From Bifidobacterium sp. ESL0682 (GTDB lineage Bacteria; Actinomycetota; Actinomycetes; Actinomycetales; Bifidobacteriaceae), in assembly GCF_029392815.1 (NCBI RefSeq), contig NZ_CP113942.1, positions 1,302,001 to 1,366,000 of the forward strand: 64,000 bases of DNA, given 5' to 3'. A model generated the notes under the pieces. That model saw only the letters and a program-made list of their open reading frames with translations, searched no databases and was not told where the DNA came from. Below are positions 39,301-49,823 of the stretch, in pieces. Position numbers and translations under genes: made by a program. Numbering within the stretch: the first letter of the stretch is position 1; each line of letters starts with the position of its first letter.

Positions 39301-41426
39301 GTGACCACCACACGGTCGTTGGTGATTTCGTCAATCTGCCAGGTCGAGGTGCCAAGCGTGATGACATCGCCGACGCGGGATTCATAGACCATCTCCTCGT
39401 CAAGCTCCCCCACCTTCTTGCGTCCAGACCCGGCATCGGCCTCAGGCAGGACGACGGTATAGGTACCGCGGTCGGGAATGGTGCCGCCACTGGTGACGGC
39501 AAGACGTTGCGCTCCGGGACGGGCGGAGATGATACCCTGTTCAGCATTAAGTTGCAACGGTGGCCGAAAAGCCGAGAATTCCTCGGAGTTATAGGCACCG
39601 GTGAGCATACCGATGACATTGTCGAACATATCTCGCGAAAGCTTGGCAAATGGTGCCGTTCGACGGACGGCCGCATACCACTCGTCGACCTTGAGGTCGT
39701 CCATCGCGGCTGCCGCGACAGTCTGCTGAGCCAGGATATCAAGAGGATTGTGGCGTACAGCCAACGGTTCGATTTCACTACGTCTCATGCTTTCCACGGT
39801 CGCTGTGGAGGTAATCAGCTCCTGACGGGTCAGCGGATAGAACAGCGCGTGCGAGACGCCACCGACTCGGTGGTCGGCCCTGCCAACGCGCTGCAGGCCT
39901 GACGAGACCGACAGAGGCGGCGCCACCTGAATCACCATCTCGACCGAACCCATATCGATGCCGAGCTCAAGGCTGCTGGTGGCGACTACGCAACGCAGAC
40001 GTCCATGCTTGAGATCATCCTCGATGATCTTGCGCCGTTCCTTGGAGACGGAACCATGGTGTGCCATGGCGATGGTCTTGTTTTTCGGGTGTGAACCCAC
40101 CAGAGACGTGGAGGAACCAACGACGGAATCGTAATGTTTGCCATCGCCGTAAGAACGATTGTCGACTTTTGCACCGCATTCGGTTTCGGCGTAAAGGTCA
40201 TTGATACGCGCGGTGAGCCGCTCAGCCAATCCTCGGGAGTTGACGAACACCAGCGTACTGTGATGGCTCAGTATCTCGTCCAGAATACTGCGCTCAACAG
40301 CCGGCCAGATGGAATGTGAGGCGGCCGAAGTCGGTGAGGAATAGTCACCGTGTTTGGCCGACCGACTCGAATGCTTGGAAATTTCATCAATATTCGGTTC
40401 GCGGTTTATGCCATCGTTGCGGGTTGTGGCCAGGGCGCGCATAGCAGGACTTACCCCACTGATATGACGAGGACCGTTATGCCCCTTAACGGTTCCGACC
40501 GACTTCGATTTTCCAGCTTTCGAGCCGCCGACGTGGAACCCGTTATCATCATCGGATGATGTGCCCAGCGCTCCCATATCCGCAACGGGCTCGACAATCT
40601 TCAAATCCATGTGAACCGGATCGGTGGCATCGACGATGGTGACCGCTTGATCGCCTCCCAAGAAGAACGCCGCTTCCTTGGGAGGATTAACCGTAGCCGA
40701 AAGGCCGATGCGTTGTACCTTTCGCTTAGTCAACAAGTCAAGTCGCTCAAGGCTTAAAGCCAGATGGGCCCCACGTTTGGTGGCGGCGAGCGCATGAACC
40801 TCATCGACGATGACGGTTTCGACGTTCTTCAGGATGTGCCGCGCCTTCGAAGTCAACAGCAGATACAACGACTCGGGAGTGGTGATGAGAATATTCGGCG
40901 GGTGCGAGGCGATGCGACGCCGTTCCTTGGCGCTGGTATCCCCCGAACGAATCGCCACGTCAATATCCGGCGATTGCAGACCTTCCGTAACGCACTCGGC
41001 GGCTATGCCTTCCAAAGGAACCCGCAGGTTACGTTCGACATCAGCGCCCAATGCCTTCAACGGAGAGATATAAAGTACCTTGACACCTGGCTTGCCTGCC
41101 TTACCGGACTTGGTCGCTTTGGATGTAGTCGCTCGTTTAGCCGCGCCATCACATCGATTCGATCGCGTACCGCTCTTGCCTGATTTGGATTCATCCTCGG
41201 AATCATCAGACTGACTGATCTGGCCCGTTTGCTCGCCCATCAACCCGTCGATAGCCGAAAGGAACGCCGCCAAGGTCTTGCCGGAACCGGTCGGGGCCAC
41301 CACCAAGACATTCTCTCCGGCTTTGATGTGCGGCCAGGCCTCCTGCTGGGCATCAGTAGGGGCAGAAAACGCATGTCTGAACCACGCCTTGGTAGGCGAA
41401 GAAAACAAATCCAGACATTCGTACAT
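36319..41426 (-). pseudogene. lhr: Lhr-type ATP-dependent DNA helicase, frameshifted as read
   Basis: Large SF2 helicase linked to DNA repair and stress recovery, about 1,700 aa when restored. The N-terminal helicase has VVAPTGSGKTLAAFLSAIDG, ITTPESLYLLLTS, VIVDEVHALAATKRG, LSATVNPP, HHGSVSKERR and VGRADHRVG. Then follow a winged-helix region and the long Lhr C-terminal domain. The main frame stops at VGTLVRGCL (36882); the last 190 residues (FVKGLSAVQFAERETIDQLR) are in the next frame. One extra G in the GGGG at 36892-36895 restores VRGMFVKGL. It is convergent with parC and ends at a shared terminator. An unusually long Ser/Lys-rich insert lies at about 75-115. Confidence 0.9.
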
Positions 41427-41469
41427 ATGTTCGATTATCGCAATGCCTCAAGACGTTGCCGAACAGCAA

Positions 41470-42708
41470 TCAAGCCTTATGACCCACCTTGCGACGCAAC
41501 ATCTCATGCATCACCACCATGAGCGCCAACAGCACCAACAGGTACCACGGATAGAGCGCTATCGAGATATGCTGAGCAATAAGGCCGAACAGCGGCGGCA
41601 TGACCATCGAACCGGCATAGGCGCATGCCATCTGCACTCCGACAATCGCCTGCGAACGCTCCACACCGAAATAAGCAGGAGTGGAATGAATGACGCACGG
41701 GTAAATCGGCGCACAGCCAAGCCCGATTAGCACCAAGCCGACGACGGTAGCAACATGCCCCGGAAGCGGGATGAGCATCACGACAACGCCCAAGCCAAGA
41801 ACGGCTTGGCCAATACGAATCATCGCGGGATCGTCGAACTTCATGGTCATGAATCCGCTCAACGCACGGCCCGCGGTGATACCGAGGTAGAACAGGCTGG
41901 CCAGAGACGCAGCGGTGACCTTGCTGATGCCGTCATGGCCGACCATGTAACTCGAGGCCCAAAGTCCGGAGGTGGTCTCGATGGCGCAGTAGCAGAAGAA
42001 CATCACGAGAATCTCTTTGGCACCGCGGATGGCAAGTACCCCTCGCACGCCCAGCGGTTTGACGGGCTTGGACTCGGTTTTCGCCTCGGCAACAGCCTCG
42101 GTCTCATCTACAGGAGTCTGGCTTTCCTTGTGGCCGGCATCAACCGCATCCGAAACCTCATCGCGATTTTTCCACAACGGCAGCGAGAAGACGATGATGA
42201 TCGTAAGCACGATCTGGATAATCGAAATATAGCGGTAGCCCCACGGCCAGCCCTGCCCGTTGGAAAGAGCGAATCCCATGATATAGGGGCCAACCGAGGC
42301 TCCGATGCCCCACATGCAGTGCAGCCAACTCATGTGTCGGCTGGCGTAGTGAATGGCGACGTAATTGTTGAGAGCCGCGTCCACTCCGCCAGCGCCCAGG
42401 CCGTAGGGAATCGCAATCAATGCCAGCACCCAGTAATTAGGCGCCACGGAGAAGCCGAAAAGGGCCACCGCAGTCAGGCCGACCGAAGCGGCGGTCAATT
42501 TACCGGTTCCGAAACGTAACGTCATGCGGTCGGAAAGCAAGGCCGAGACGATGGTGCCGGCCGAAATAATCATCGAGATGCCACCGACCCATGAGAGCGG
42601 AACCCCCATCTGCGGGCGCATACTCGGCCACGCGGCACCAAGCAACGAATCGGGAAGACCCAGCGAGATGAACGCCAAATAAATGACGGCAAGCAGCAGA
42701 TTGGTCAC
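41470..42708 (-). CDS. Major facilitator superfamily transporter
   Basis: A 412-aa protein with about 12 hydrophobic helices in two halves joined by an acidic cytoplasmic loop (about 200-225). Visible features are ISLGLPDSLLGAAWPSMRPQ in helix 1 and YGLGAGGVDAALNNYVA, both found in sugar/FucP-like MFS proteins, as well as RALSGFMTMKF. No substrate can be assigned. The start is GTG at 42708, chosen because AAAGGAG lies 6-7 nt upstream. It is separated from parE by a terminator and from lhr by about 40 bp. Confidence 0.85.
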   Translation of the reverse strand: MTNLLLAVIYLAFISLGLPDSLLGAAWPSMRPQMGVPLSWVGGISMIISAGTIVSALLSDRMTLRFGTGKLTAASVGLTAVALFGFSVAPNYWVLALIAIPYGLGAGGVDAALNNYVAIHYASRHMSWLHCMWGIGASVGPYIMGFALSNGQGWPWGYRYISIIQIVLTIIIVFSLPLWKNRDEVSDAVDAGHKESQTPVDETEAVAEAKTESKPVKPLGVRGVLAIRGAKEILVMFFCYCAIETTSGLWASSYMVGHDGISKVTAASLASLFYLGITAGRALSGFMTMKFDDPAMIRIGQAVLGLGVVVMLIPLPGHVATVVGLVLIGLGCAPIYPCVIHSTPAYFGVERSQAIVGVQMACAYAGSMVMPPLFGLIAQHISIALYPWYLLVLLALMVVMHEMLRRKVGHKA

Positions 42709-42927
42709 AATGGCTCCTTTGTGCCATGCCGACGGCAGCAGACTTTACGGCTCCGAGAGCAAATTGCAGACAACGTTTTCATTCTCTCACACCCGTGAGG
42801 ACGAGGCGAACAATACGCTGACTTCATCTCGCGATATGAAATCGGCGTCTATTTTGCAAACGGTTTATTCATATTTGTCTCAATTTGCAGAATCTCAACC
42901 CGCATGGTCCAACAAACAATACAAAAA

Positions 42928-42960
42928 TTGCCCATGCCGGCGTTGAAGGGGCATGGGCAA
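42928..42960 (-). terminator. Rho-independent terminator of parE
   Basis: TTGCCCATGCC (42928-42938) pairs with 42950-42960; on the minus strand it runs into ATTTTTG. Confidence 0.9.
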
Positions 42961-42982
42961 AAATCAAGGTTGGCGTCAGAGA

Positions 42983-45505
42983 TCAGGTGTCGATCTTGGT
43001 GCGGTCGAAATCATCGGCGTTGTCGACGATGAACTGGCGGCGCGGCGGCACTTCGTCGCCCATGAGCAGCGTGAAGATGCCGCTGGCGTCCTCCGCTTCT
43101 TCCATCGAGATGCGGCGTAGCATTCGCGTGCGCGGGTCCATGGTGGTGTCGGCCAGCTGGTCGGCATCCATCTCGCCCAAGCCCTTGTACCGCTGCACAT
43201 CAGGGTTGTAGGCGATGCCCTGCTCGTCGAGTTCAGCGAGCTTTCCGGCCAGTTCATCGTCGGAATAGGTGTAGATGAACTCGCCCTTGTGCTTACCAGC
43301 AAGCGCGATACGGTGCAGCGGAGGCACCGCAGCGTAAACGTGGCCATGCGAAATAAGCGGACGCATGAACCGGTAGAACAATGTCAACAAGAGAATGCGG
43401 ATATGTGCGCCGTCGACATCAGCATCGGTCATCATGATGACCTTGTCGTAGCGGGTCTGAGTAACGTCGAAGTTCGCACCGGACCCGGCGCCGATGACCT
43501 GAATAATCGCCGAGCATTCCTTGTTGGCGAGAATCTGGGTCATGCTGGCCTTCTGCACGTTCAGGATCTTGCCACGAATCGGCAGAAGCGCCTGGAAACC
43601 GGAATTGCGTGCGGCCTTGGCGGTGCCGAGTGCGGAATCGCCCTCGACGATGAACAGTTCGGCCACATCGTCGTTTCCCGGCTGGCAGTCGGAAAGCTTG
43701 GACGGCATGGAGGCGGACTCGAGCGCATTCTTACGGCGAGTGACTTCCTTGGTCTTGCGTGCCTGAATACGGGCGTGCATCTCGCCGACAATCTTCTCGA
43801 GTACACGTCCGGACTGTTCCTTGAAGCCGCGGCGCGATCCGTTGATCATCTCGCCAAACTGCTTGTCGGTCATCTTGGAGACGATCGGGCGCACCGGAGC
43901 CGTGCCAAGCACGTCCTTGGTCTGGCCTTGGAACTGCGGTTCGGCGATACGTACGGTGACCACAGCGACGAGGCCGGCAAGAATGTCGTCACGCTCGACC
44001 TTGTTCTTAGTGTCCTTGAGATTGACCTTGAGCTTACGGGCGTTGGCCTCAACAGCCTTGCGCACCTGCTTGGTGATACTTTGCAGGAAACCGTCGACGT
44101 GCATACCGCCACCGGGAGTCTCCACGACGTTGACAAAGCTGCGAATGGTGGTGTCGTAGCCGTTGACCCAGCGCAAGGCGATATTGACCGAGCAGTCACG
44201 CTTGATCTTCTCGGCATGCAAATCGCCATTGGCGTCGACCGCCTGCGTTTCCTCGGTATAGGTGGCGTCGCCGGAGATGCTCCAAACGCTCGAGACGGAC
44301 TCTCCATGAGAAAGGAAATCGACAAAATCCTTGACGCCACCGGTGTGCAGGAACTCCTCGACGCGCTTGTGCGGGCGCTCTGGAGCACCATTGGTTTCGA
44401 CATTCAACGATGCATTGGCATCGCTCTGCGATTGGCTTTCGTCTTCGGCTCCGTCATTCGTCGAATCGTCATCTGCGGAATCCGTTCCTTCTCCATCGGA
44501 GGAGTCGAGTTCCGTATCGTTGGATGACGGTTCCTTGTCATCGTTTCCAGCGTTGTCCTCGATGCTGTCAGCATCACCGTCGTCTGATGATTCACCAACG
44601 CCAGTCTCATCGGCATTGTTGTCAGCGCTTTCGCCAGCTTGCGATGACAGAACATTGTTACCCTCATCGAATGCCGAAGCCAACGTGGGTGCCTGCCCCA
44701 CACTGGCGGCATCAGTTTCCGATTCCGTACCGGCTTCTTGCACCGGTTGCGGCGCATCAACCTCAAACATGTCATCCACGGAAGCGTCGCCGGTCTCTGG
44801 AATGTTCTCGTCAATGACCACAATCTTGAGGCCCGGTACCAGGAAGCTGGTCTGGCGCACACGGTCTATCAACTGCTCGTAGCTGAATCGCGCAGTATCG
44901 TTGAAAATCTCGGGATCAGCCCAATAACGGATACGGGTGCCGGTGGTCTTAGACGTCACCTTGCCGATAACCTCAAGCTCGGTCGGCTTGTTCTTGCGAG
45001 TCTTCTTGAATTTGTTGTCCGGCGAGCGATGCTCGGCATCCGGATCGTCATAGACCCCGGGATGACCTTGATGGAACGCCATATGGTAAGTCTTACCGTT
45101 GCGGTCAACTTCGACATCCAGGCGTGAACTCAGCGCGTTGACGACAGAGGAGCCGACACCGTGCAGGCCGCCGGAGGCACCATAAGAGGAATTGCCGAAT
45201 TTCGCGCCTGCATGCAGTTTGGTGAGCACGACTTCGACGCCGGTAAGTTTGGTCTTTTTCTCGACATCGACGGGGATGCCACGGCCGTTGTCGGCCACTT
45301 CGATGGAACCATCGGTGTGCAGAGTGACCACGATCTTGTTGCAGGCACCAGCGAGCGCCTCATCGACGGAGTTGTCGATGATTTCCCACAGGCAGTGCAT
45401 GAGCCCTTGGCTGTCGGTGGTGCCGATGTACATGCCGGGGCGTTTGCGCACGGCGTCAAGCCCTTCCAGCACGGACAGGTTCTTGGCACTGTATTCCTCA
45501 ACCAT
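42983..45505 (-). CDS. parE: Type IIA topoisomerase subunit B (ParE/GyrB-like) with a large acidic insert
   Basis: ATPase subunit that partners ParC (33498). The 840-aa protein has the GHKL ATPase (EIIDNSVDEALAG, DNGRGIPVDV, GGLHGVGSSVVNAL), the transducer domain, the TOPRIM site (LFIVEGDSALGTAKAARN, MTDADVDGAHIRILLLT) and the C-terminal PLHRIA and RYKGLGEMDADQL. Between the ATPase and the TOPRIM region, residues of about 235-380, lies a roughly 145-residue acidic Asp/Ser/Asn-rich insert absent from ordinary ParE. Without it the length matches the family. GGTAGGTAG precedes the ATG. It is transcribed away from sigA. Confidence 0.93.
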   Translation of the reverse strand: MVEEYSAKNLSVLEGLDAVRKRPGMYIGTTDSQGLMHCLWEIIDNSVDEALAGACNKIVVTLHTDGSIEVADNGRGIPVDVEKKTKLTGVEVVLTKLHAGAKFGNSSYGASGGLHGVGSSVVNALSSRLDVEVDRNGKTYHMAFHQGHPGVYDDPDAEHRSPDNKFKKTRKNKPTELEVIGKVTSKTTGTRIRYWADPEIFNDTARFSYEQLIDRVRQTSFLVPGLKIVVIDENIPETGDASVDDMFEVDAPQPVQEAGTESETDAASVGQAPTLASAFDEGNNVLSSQAGESADNNADETGVGESSDDGDADSIEDNAGNDDKEPSSNDTELDSSDGEGTDSADDDSTNDGAEDESQSQSDANASLNVETNGAPERPHKRVEEFLHTGGVKDFVDFLSHGESVSSVWSISGDATYTEETQAVDANGDLHAEKIKRDCSVNIALRWVNGYDTTIRSFVNVVETPGGGMHVDGFLQSITKQVRKAVEANARKLKVNLKDTKNKVERDDILAGLVAVVTVRIAEPQFQGQTKDVLGTAPVRPIVSKMTDKQFGEMINGSRRGFKEQSGRVLEKIVGEMHARIQARKTKEVTRRKNALESASMPSKLSDCQPGNDDVAELFIVEGDSALGTAKAARNSGFQALLPIRGKILNVQKASMTQILANKECSAIIQVIGAGSGANFDVTQTRYDKVIMMTDADVDGAHIRILLLTLFYRFMRPLISHGHVYAAVPPLHRIALAGKHKGEFIYTYSDDELAGKLAELDEQGIAYNPDVQRYKGLGEMDADQLADTTMDPRTRMLRRISMEEAEDASGIFTLLMGDEVPPRRQFIVDNADDFDRTKIDT

Positions 45506-45752
45506 TCGCTTCTCTACCTACCTTATAAACACTTTTGGCTTTCGGCCACGAATTATCACCATACCCAACAGCCTCGCCAAATCCGCACCTTCAAGCCTAT
45601 GAAACCTCAATCACAGCAGCCGACATTGATTTCCTGTTTCATACGCAAAACAAATTCAACGCACCAGGCGGGGTCGAAACGTTCAAGTCCGTTCTTACAA
45701 AACTTAAGAGGATACGGAAAACCCGCCGCACCAAGGCGACGGGCACCGAAAA

Positions 45753-47228
45753 TCACTGATCGAGGAAGTCGCGCAGCGTCTGCGAACGAGACGGATGGCG
45801 CAGCTTCGACATGGTCTTGGATTCGATCTGACGAATGCGCTCACGGGTGACACCGTAGACGCGCCCGATATCGTCCAACGTCTTGGGCTGTCCGTCTTCG
45901 AGACCATAACGCATCTTGATGACGCCGGCTTCTCGAGGCGAAAGCGTCTCCAACACCTGCTTGAACTGTTCCTGCAAGAGGGAGAAGGCGACGGCTTCGG
46001 AAGGTGCAATCGCGTCGGTGTCTTCAATCAAATCGCCGAACTCAGAATCGCCATCTTCACCAAGCGGGGTGTGCAGTGAAATCGGCTCACGACCGTACTT
46101 CTGCACTTCCTGAACCTTCTCGACAGGCATATCGAGCTCGCGGGCCAGCTCGTCAGGAGTAGGCTCACGACCCAAATCCTGCAGCATCTGGCGCTGAACG
46201 CGGGAAAGCTTGTTGATGACTTCGACCATATGGACGGGCACGCGAATCGTACGGGCCTGGTCAGCCATGGCTCGGGTAATGGCCTGACGAATCCACCAGG
46301 TAGCGTACGTGGAGAACTTGAAGCCCTTCTTCCAGTCGAACTTCTCGACGGCGCGAATAAGGCCCAGGTTGCCTTCCTGAATCAGATCGAGGAAGAGCAT
46401 GCCGCGGCCGGTGTAGCGCTTGGCCAGCGAAACGACCAGACGAAGGTTAGCTTCCAGCAGGTGGTCCTTAGCCTTCTTGCCATCGTTTGCCGCCCACTTG
46501 AGCTCGCGCTTGCGCTTGAAGTCCATGCCTTCGGACTCGGTGTCGAGCAAGTGCTGGGCGTAAAGACCAGCCTCAATACGCTCGGAAAGGTCGACTTCCT
46601 GCTCGGCGTTCAACAGGCTTACGCGGCCGATCTGCTTCAGATAATCCTTGACAGGATCGGCTGTCGCACCGGCGGCGACCACACGGCGTTTCGGATTGCC
46701 GGAAGGAGTCAGATTGTCATCATCGTCATCATTGTTGCTGACAACGAACGCGCCCTTGGCCTTCGGCAGTTCGGCGGCGCGGCGATGCGAAGCGGCATCG
46801 TCCTCATCGTCGTCATCATCCTCCGGTTCGGAATCCTCATCGTCATCATCGGGCAATGTCGAGGAATCATCTGTAAGGTCGTCGAAATCCTCGTTCTCGT
46901 CGACTTCGCCGACATCCTCCATGTCCTCTTCCTGGAACTCATCGTCATCGACGATGTCCTCAGCCTTCTGATTTTCGATTTCAGACTCTTTGGGCTTCTT
47001 ACGAGAATTCTTCGTAGCAGTTTTGGCGGAACGACCGGTACTGTTCCTCTTGGCCGTCTTCTTGGAAGCGCTTGTTGAGGCGGCGGTCTTCTTGGCCTTC
47101 GTCGTTTTGGTCGACTTTTTGGCTGATGACGATGAGGAAGACGAACGGCTTGACTCCGACGCGCGAGTGACTTCGCTATCCTCGCTCTGCTTAGCCTGTG
47201 CGGTTGTTGTCTGTTCCTTCTTGGCCAA
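45753..47228 (-). CDS. sigA: Principal RNA polymerase sigma factor (RpoD/HrdB type)
   Basis: Housekeeping sigma-70 factor. The 491-aa protein starts at TTG (47228), chosen because GAGGAGGACAAG lies just upstream. The N-terminal third is low complexity: Ser/Lys/Ala/Thr-rich (about 1-75), then strongly Asp/Glu-rich (about 80-150), standing in for region 1.1. Conserved regions follow: 1.2 [20 protein letters not shown], 2 [20 protein letters not shown] with [20 protein letters not shown] and [13 protein letters not shown], 3, and 4 with [20 protein letters not shown] and [12 protein letters not shown] (-35 helix-turn-helix). It is about 250 bp upstream of parE. Confidence 0.95.
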   Translation of the reverse strand: MAKKEQTTTAQAKQSEDSEVTRASESSRSSSSSSSAKKSTKTTKAKKTAASTSASKKTAKRNSTGRSAKTATKNSRKKPKESEIENQKAEDIVDDDEFQEEDMEDVGEVDENEDFDDLTDDSSTLPDDDDEDSEPEDDDDDEDDAASHRRAAELPKAKGAFVVSNNDDDDDNLTPSGNPKRRVVAAGATADPVKDYLKQIGRVSLLNAEQEVDLSERIEAGLYAQHLLDTESEGMDFKRKRELKWAANDGKKAKDHLLEANLRLVVSLAKRYTGRGMLFLDLIQEGNLGLIRAVEKFDWKKGFKFSTYATWWIRQAITRAMADQARTIRVPVHMVEVINKLSRVQRQMLQDLGREPTPDELARELDMPVEKVQEVQKYGREPISLHTPLGEDGDSEFGDLIEDTDAIAPSEAVAFSLLQEQFKQVLETLSPREAGVIKMRYGLEDGQPKTLDDIGRVYGVTRERIRQIESKTMSKLRHPSRSQTLRDFLDQ

Positions 47229-47453
47229 ACTTGTCCTCCTCAAGTAAATCCGATTATTCCACGCATCCAAAAACGACGCGAATACGCCATATTACAAATT
47301 TTGTGACTATAAGAGTCAACCATCTCATAAGGACGATTATTCCCGATTCCGGCAAATCGCTTCGTCAAAAAATAACAGAATGTCTTATTCACCGTAAAAG
47401 GGTTCAATCAAGTCCACCCGGAGCAGTTTCAAAAATCCATTTTCGTCACTATG

Positions 47454-48362
47454 TCAGCATTTCAGCCGCCAAGCCGGCCTCAGTTCCTGAGCCACAGCCG
47501 AAGCCACGATACGCGCCAGCGTGCATTGACTGTCAAGCTCCAACGCGCGCTTCGCGTAATCAAGCGCGTCATCGCTGCCAAGCCACCAGGAACCGTATGC
47601 TGCCACGGTGAGAGGCTGCACTTCGAAACGGCCCGATACCTGGTCGGCCATGCTCTCAAGCATGTCAATGCCGCATACGCAACGCTCACGATCAGGCAAA
47701 CAGTCGGCGTCGTTGAAGGCACGGTCAAGCAGCCGGTACAGATGGATGACATTGGCCGGATCGTGGGGACTTGAGGCCAGATCAAGCATGGCTTTGGTAT
47801 CGACCACGGTCGGCGCTCCGGACACCAGCGACATGATCAGGGCATCACGCGCGGAAAGCATATCCGCCATCGCCACGCATAGCTCCTGCGCATGCTCCTG
47901 CGACATGCGATGCACGCGGCCATCGAGATTGCCGTTCCATTCGTCGAAGGGAGCATCAAGCCAATCTCGGTTGGCCTTGGCGATGCCCCGTTCCATCTTG
48001 CAATGCTGCAATCGACGGGACAAAACTTCCAACCGGTCATCATCGTGCGGCCTTTGCGATTCATCAGCAGCTTTTGCCTTGCCTTCATCAAAATCAAAAG
48101 GGGCACCTCGCTCCCCAGACGCGCCACGAGAACGATTTGCCGGCCGATTGCAAGGCGGACGGCAAGCATGTGAACCCGTACATGCTTGAGAAGTTGGACG
48201 TTTCCTTGTTTTGCGGCCATACCTATTTTCGGCTGAATCCTGTCTTTCCGCCTCGGCCCTTCTTCTGCCTTTATCGCCACGCCTTCTACTGGCTGAAGAC
48301 CTTTGAGCCGAAACTCTTGTCTCCGTTTCGTCCTCGGCAAACTTCGATGTTAGTTGCGTCAT
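47454..48362 (-). CDS. Hypothetical protein, possibly DUF4192-like at its C-terminus
   Basis: A 302-aa protein from the ATG at 48362, with AAGGAGCGATT upstream. Residues 1-100 are basic and Arg/Ser-rich and probably disordered. The remainder is acidic and helical: WLDAPFDEWNGNLDGRVHR, DRAFNDADCLPDRERC, QPLTVAAYGSWWLGSDDALD and YAKRALELDSQCTLARIVAS. The pattern of a tryptophan-rich stretch and an ALD-x-YAKRALELD helix resembles the C-terminus of DUF4192 proteins found near sigA in other actinobacteria, but I am unsure. No enzymatic motif is visible. It is transcribed in the same direction as sigA and divergent from idsA. Confidence 0.55.
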   Translation of the reverse strand: MTQLTSKFAEDETETRVSAQRSSASRRRGDKGRRRAEAERQDSAENRYGRKTRKRPTSQACTGSHACRPPCNRPANRSRGASGERGAPFDFDEGKAKAADESQRPHDDDRLEVLSRRLQHCKMERGIAKANRDWLDAPFDEWNGNLDGRVHRMSQEHAQELCVAMADMLSARDALIMSLVSGAPTVVDTKAMLDLASSPHDPANVIHLYRLLDRAFNDADCLPDRERCVCGIDMLESMADQVSGRFEVQPLTVAAYGSWWLGSDDALDYAKRALELDSQCTLARIVASAVAQELRPAWRLKC

Positions 48363-48581
48363 AATCGCTCCTTGATGGTTGGTGCTCCGCACCTATCCGA
48401 TCCTGGAAAAGAAATGTGCGAAGGCATCTTGTTCAATTCACTATGTCATACTTCTCAACATTTCCGCGTGATTTTCGGCCACTGTGGTCGAAGGCTTCTT
48501 AACGTTGGAAATTCGCCATTTTCTACACCAAAACAACAATGTGAATAGCCAAGTATGGCGATGTGGATAATCTTGGGCAAT

Positions 48582-49664
48582 ATGCAGACAAGTGTGGATA
48601 GCCGTGTCATCGATCAACGCATCGCAGAACTGACCGACAAGTGGATGCAATGCCATGACGGGGACGATATCGCCGCAAGCTTACAGCCGACATTGCAGGC
48701 GGTCATCGACGAAGGAGCGGCTGCAAACCGGGGCGGAAAACGGTTGCGTGCCCTGCTCGCCTTGGCTGCTTTCAAGGCATATGGCACTGAATGCAACCAC
48801 GACCTCTCCCCTATGCTCGACCTCGCCTGCGCCATCGAAATCTATCAGACCAGCGCGCTCATCCACGACGACATCATCGATGATTCACCCCTGCGCCGCG
48901 GGCACGCGAGCGCCCACATCGCCCTGTCTCAAGCCGGCGGGCCAAGCAATTCAGGAACCGGGCTGGCACTTATGCTCGGCAACATGCTGGCCACAGCCTC
49001 AGTCGACATCGCGGCAAATGCCCTTGAAAACGATGCCCTGCACCACTCGCAAGCCAATCTGCACACCTTCCTTGAGATGCAGCGAGCCGTGGAAATCGGC
49101 CAGAGCATGGATTTGGGGGCCGAGACCATCAGCTTGAGAAAACCGGACGAGCTGATCGACGCCTCACTCAACGTCTTTGCTTGGAAAACGGCCAGTTACA
49201 CCACCATCGCACCGTTGCAGCTGGGCCTGTGCGCGGCAGGAATGTCCCCGGAGACAGCACGCGAGACAGCACGTTCCATCGGTCTGCCACTGGGTTTGGC
49301 GTTCCAGCTGGCCGATGACCTCATCGATGTTGTTGGCACGACGGAAAACACCGGCAAGCCCGTAGGAGGCGATATTCGTGAGGGCAAACGCACGGTATTG
49401 CTGGCCGACGCCTTGCTCGCGTCGGATGACAGTGAAAAGAAAACCCTAATTAATATCTACACCCACCAGCAACGAGACAACGCAGATGTGCGCACGGCAC
49501 TGAATCTGTTTGCCGTCACCGGTGCCATCGAAACTTCTAAACAGCGCATCGACCAGCTTTGGCAGGAAGTGCAAACGGCCATCAACTGGACGGATTTGGA
49601 TACCGAAAACCAGAGGATCTTACAGGACGCCTGCTCCCATTTCATTCCCAAAGATTTCCAATAG
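48582..49664 (+). CDS. idsA: Polyprenyl (geranylgeranyl-type) diphosphate synthase
   Basis: Condenses isopentenyl diphosphate with an allylic substrate, supplying undecaprenyl or quinone-like isoprenoids. The 360-aa protein has the first aspartate-rich motif HDDIIDDSPLRRG (DDxxD) with the following arginines and the second motif FQLADDLIDVVG. GGKRLRALLAL contains the conserved lysine and arginine that bind diphosphate. The start is uncertain: ATGs at 48555 and 48582 are both in frame and neither has a strong ribosome binding site. 48582 leads straight into the family domain. Product chain length cannot be read from sequence. Confidence 0.85.
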   Translation: MQTSVDSRVIDQRIAELTDKWMQCHDGDDIAASLQPTLQAVIDEGAAANRGGKRLRALLALAAFKAYGTECNHDLSPMLDLACAIEIYQTSALIHDDIIDDSPLRRGHASAHIALSQAGGPSNSGTGLALMLGNMLATASVDIAANALENDALHHSQANLHTFLEMQRAVEIGQSMDLGAETISLRKPDELIDASLNVFAWKTASYTTIAPLQLGLCAAGMSPETARETARSIGLPLGLAFQLADDLIDVVGTTENTGKPVGGDIREGKRTVLLADALLASDDSEKKTLINIYTHQQRDNADVRTALNLFAVTGAIETSKQRIDQLWQEVQTAINWTDLDTENQRILQDACSHFIPKDFQ

Positions 49665-49823
49665 GTCTTCATTTCCCGACAGCAAAGCACAAGATGCTAT
49701 ATTTCATCGTTTCATAGGCAAAATCGCAAAGACAAGAAAAACGTTGTCGGCTCAGTACCTTGGCGCATGTAATATTGAAATAATCCGTATTCACCATTCG
49801 AGCCAAGGAACAGCAACCAAGCC

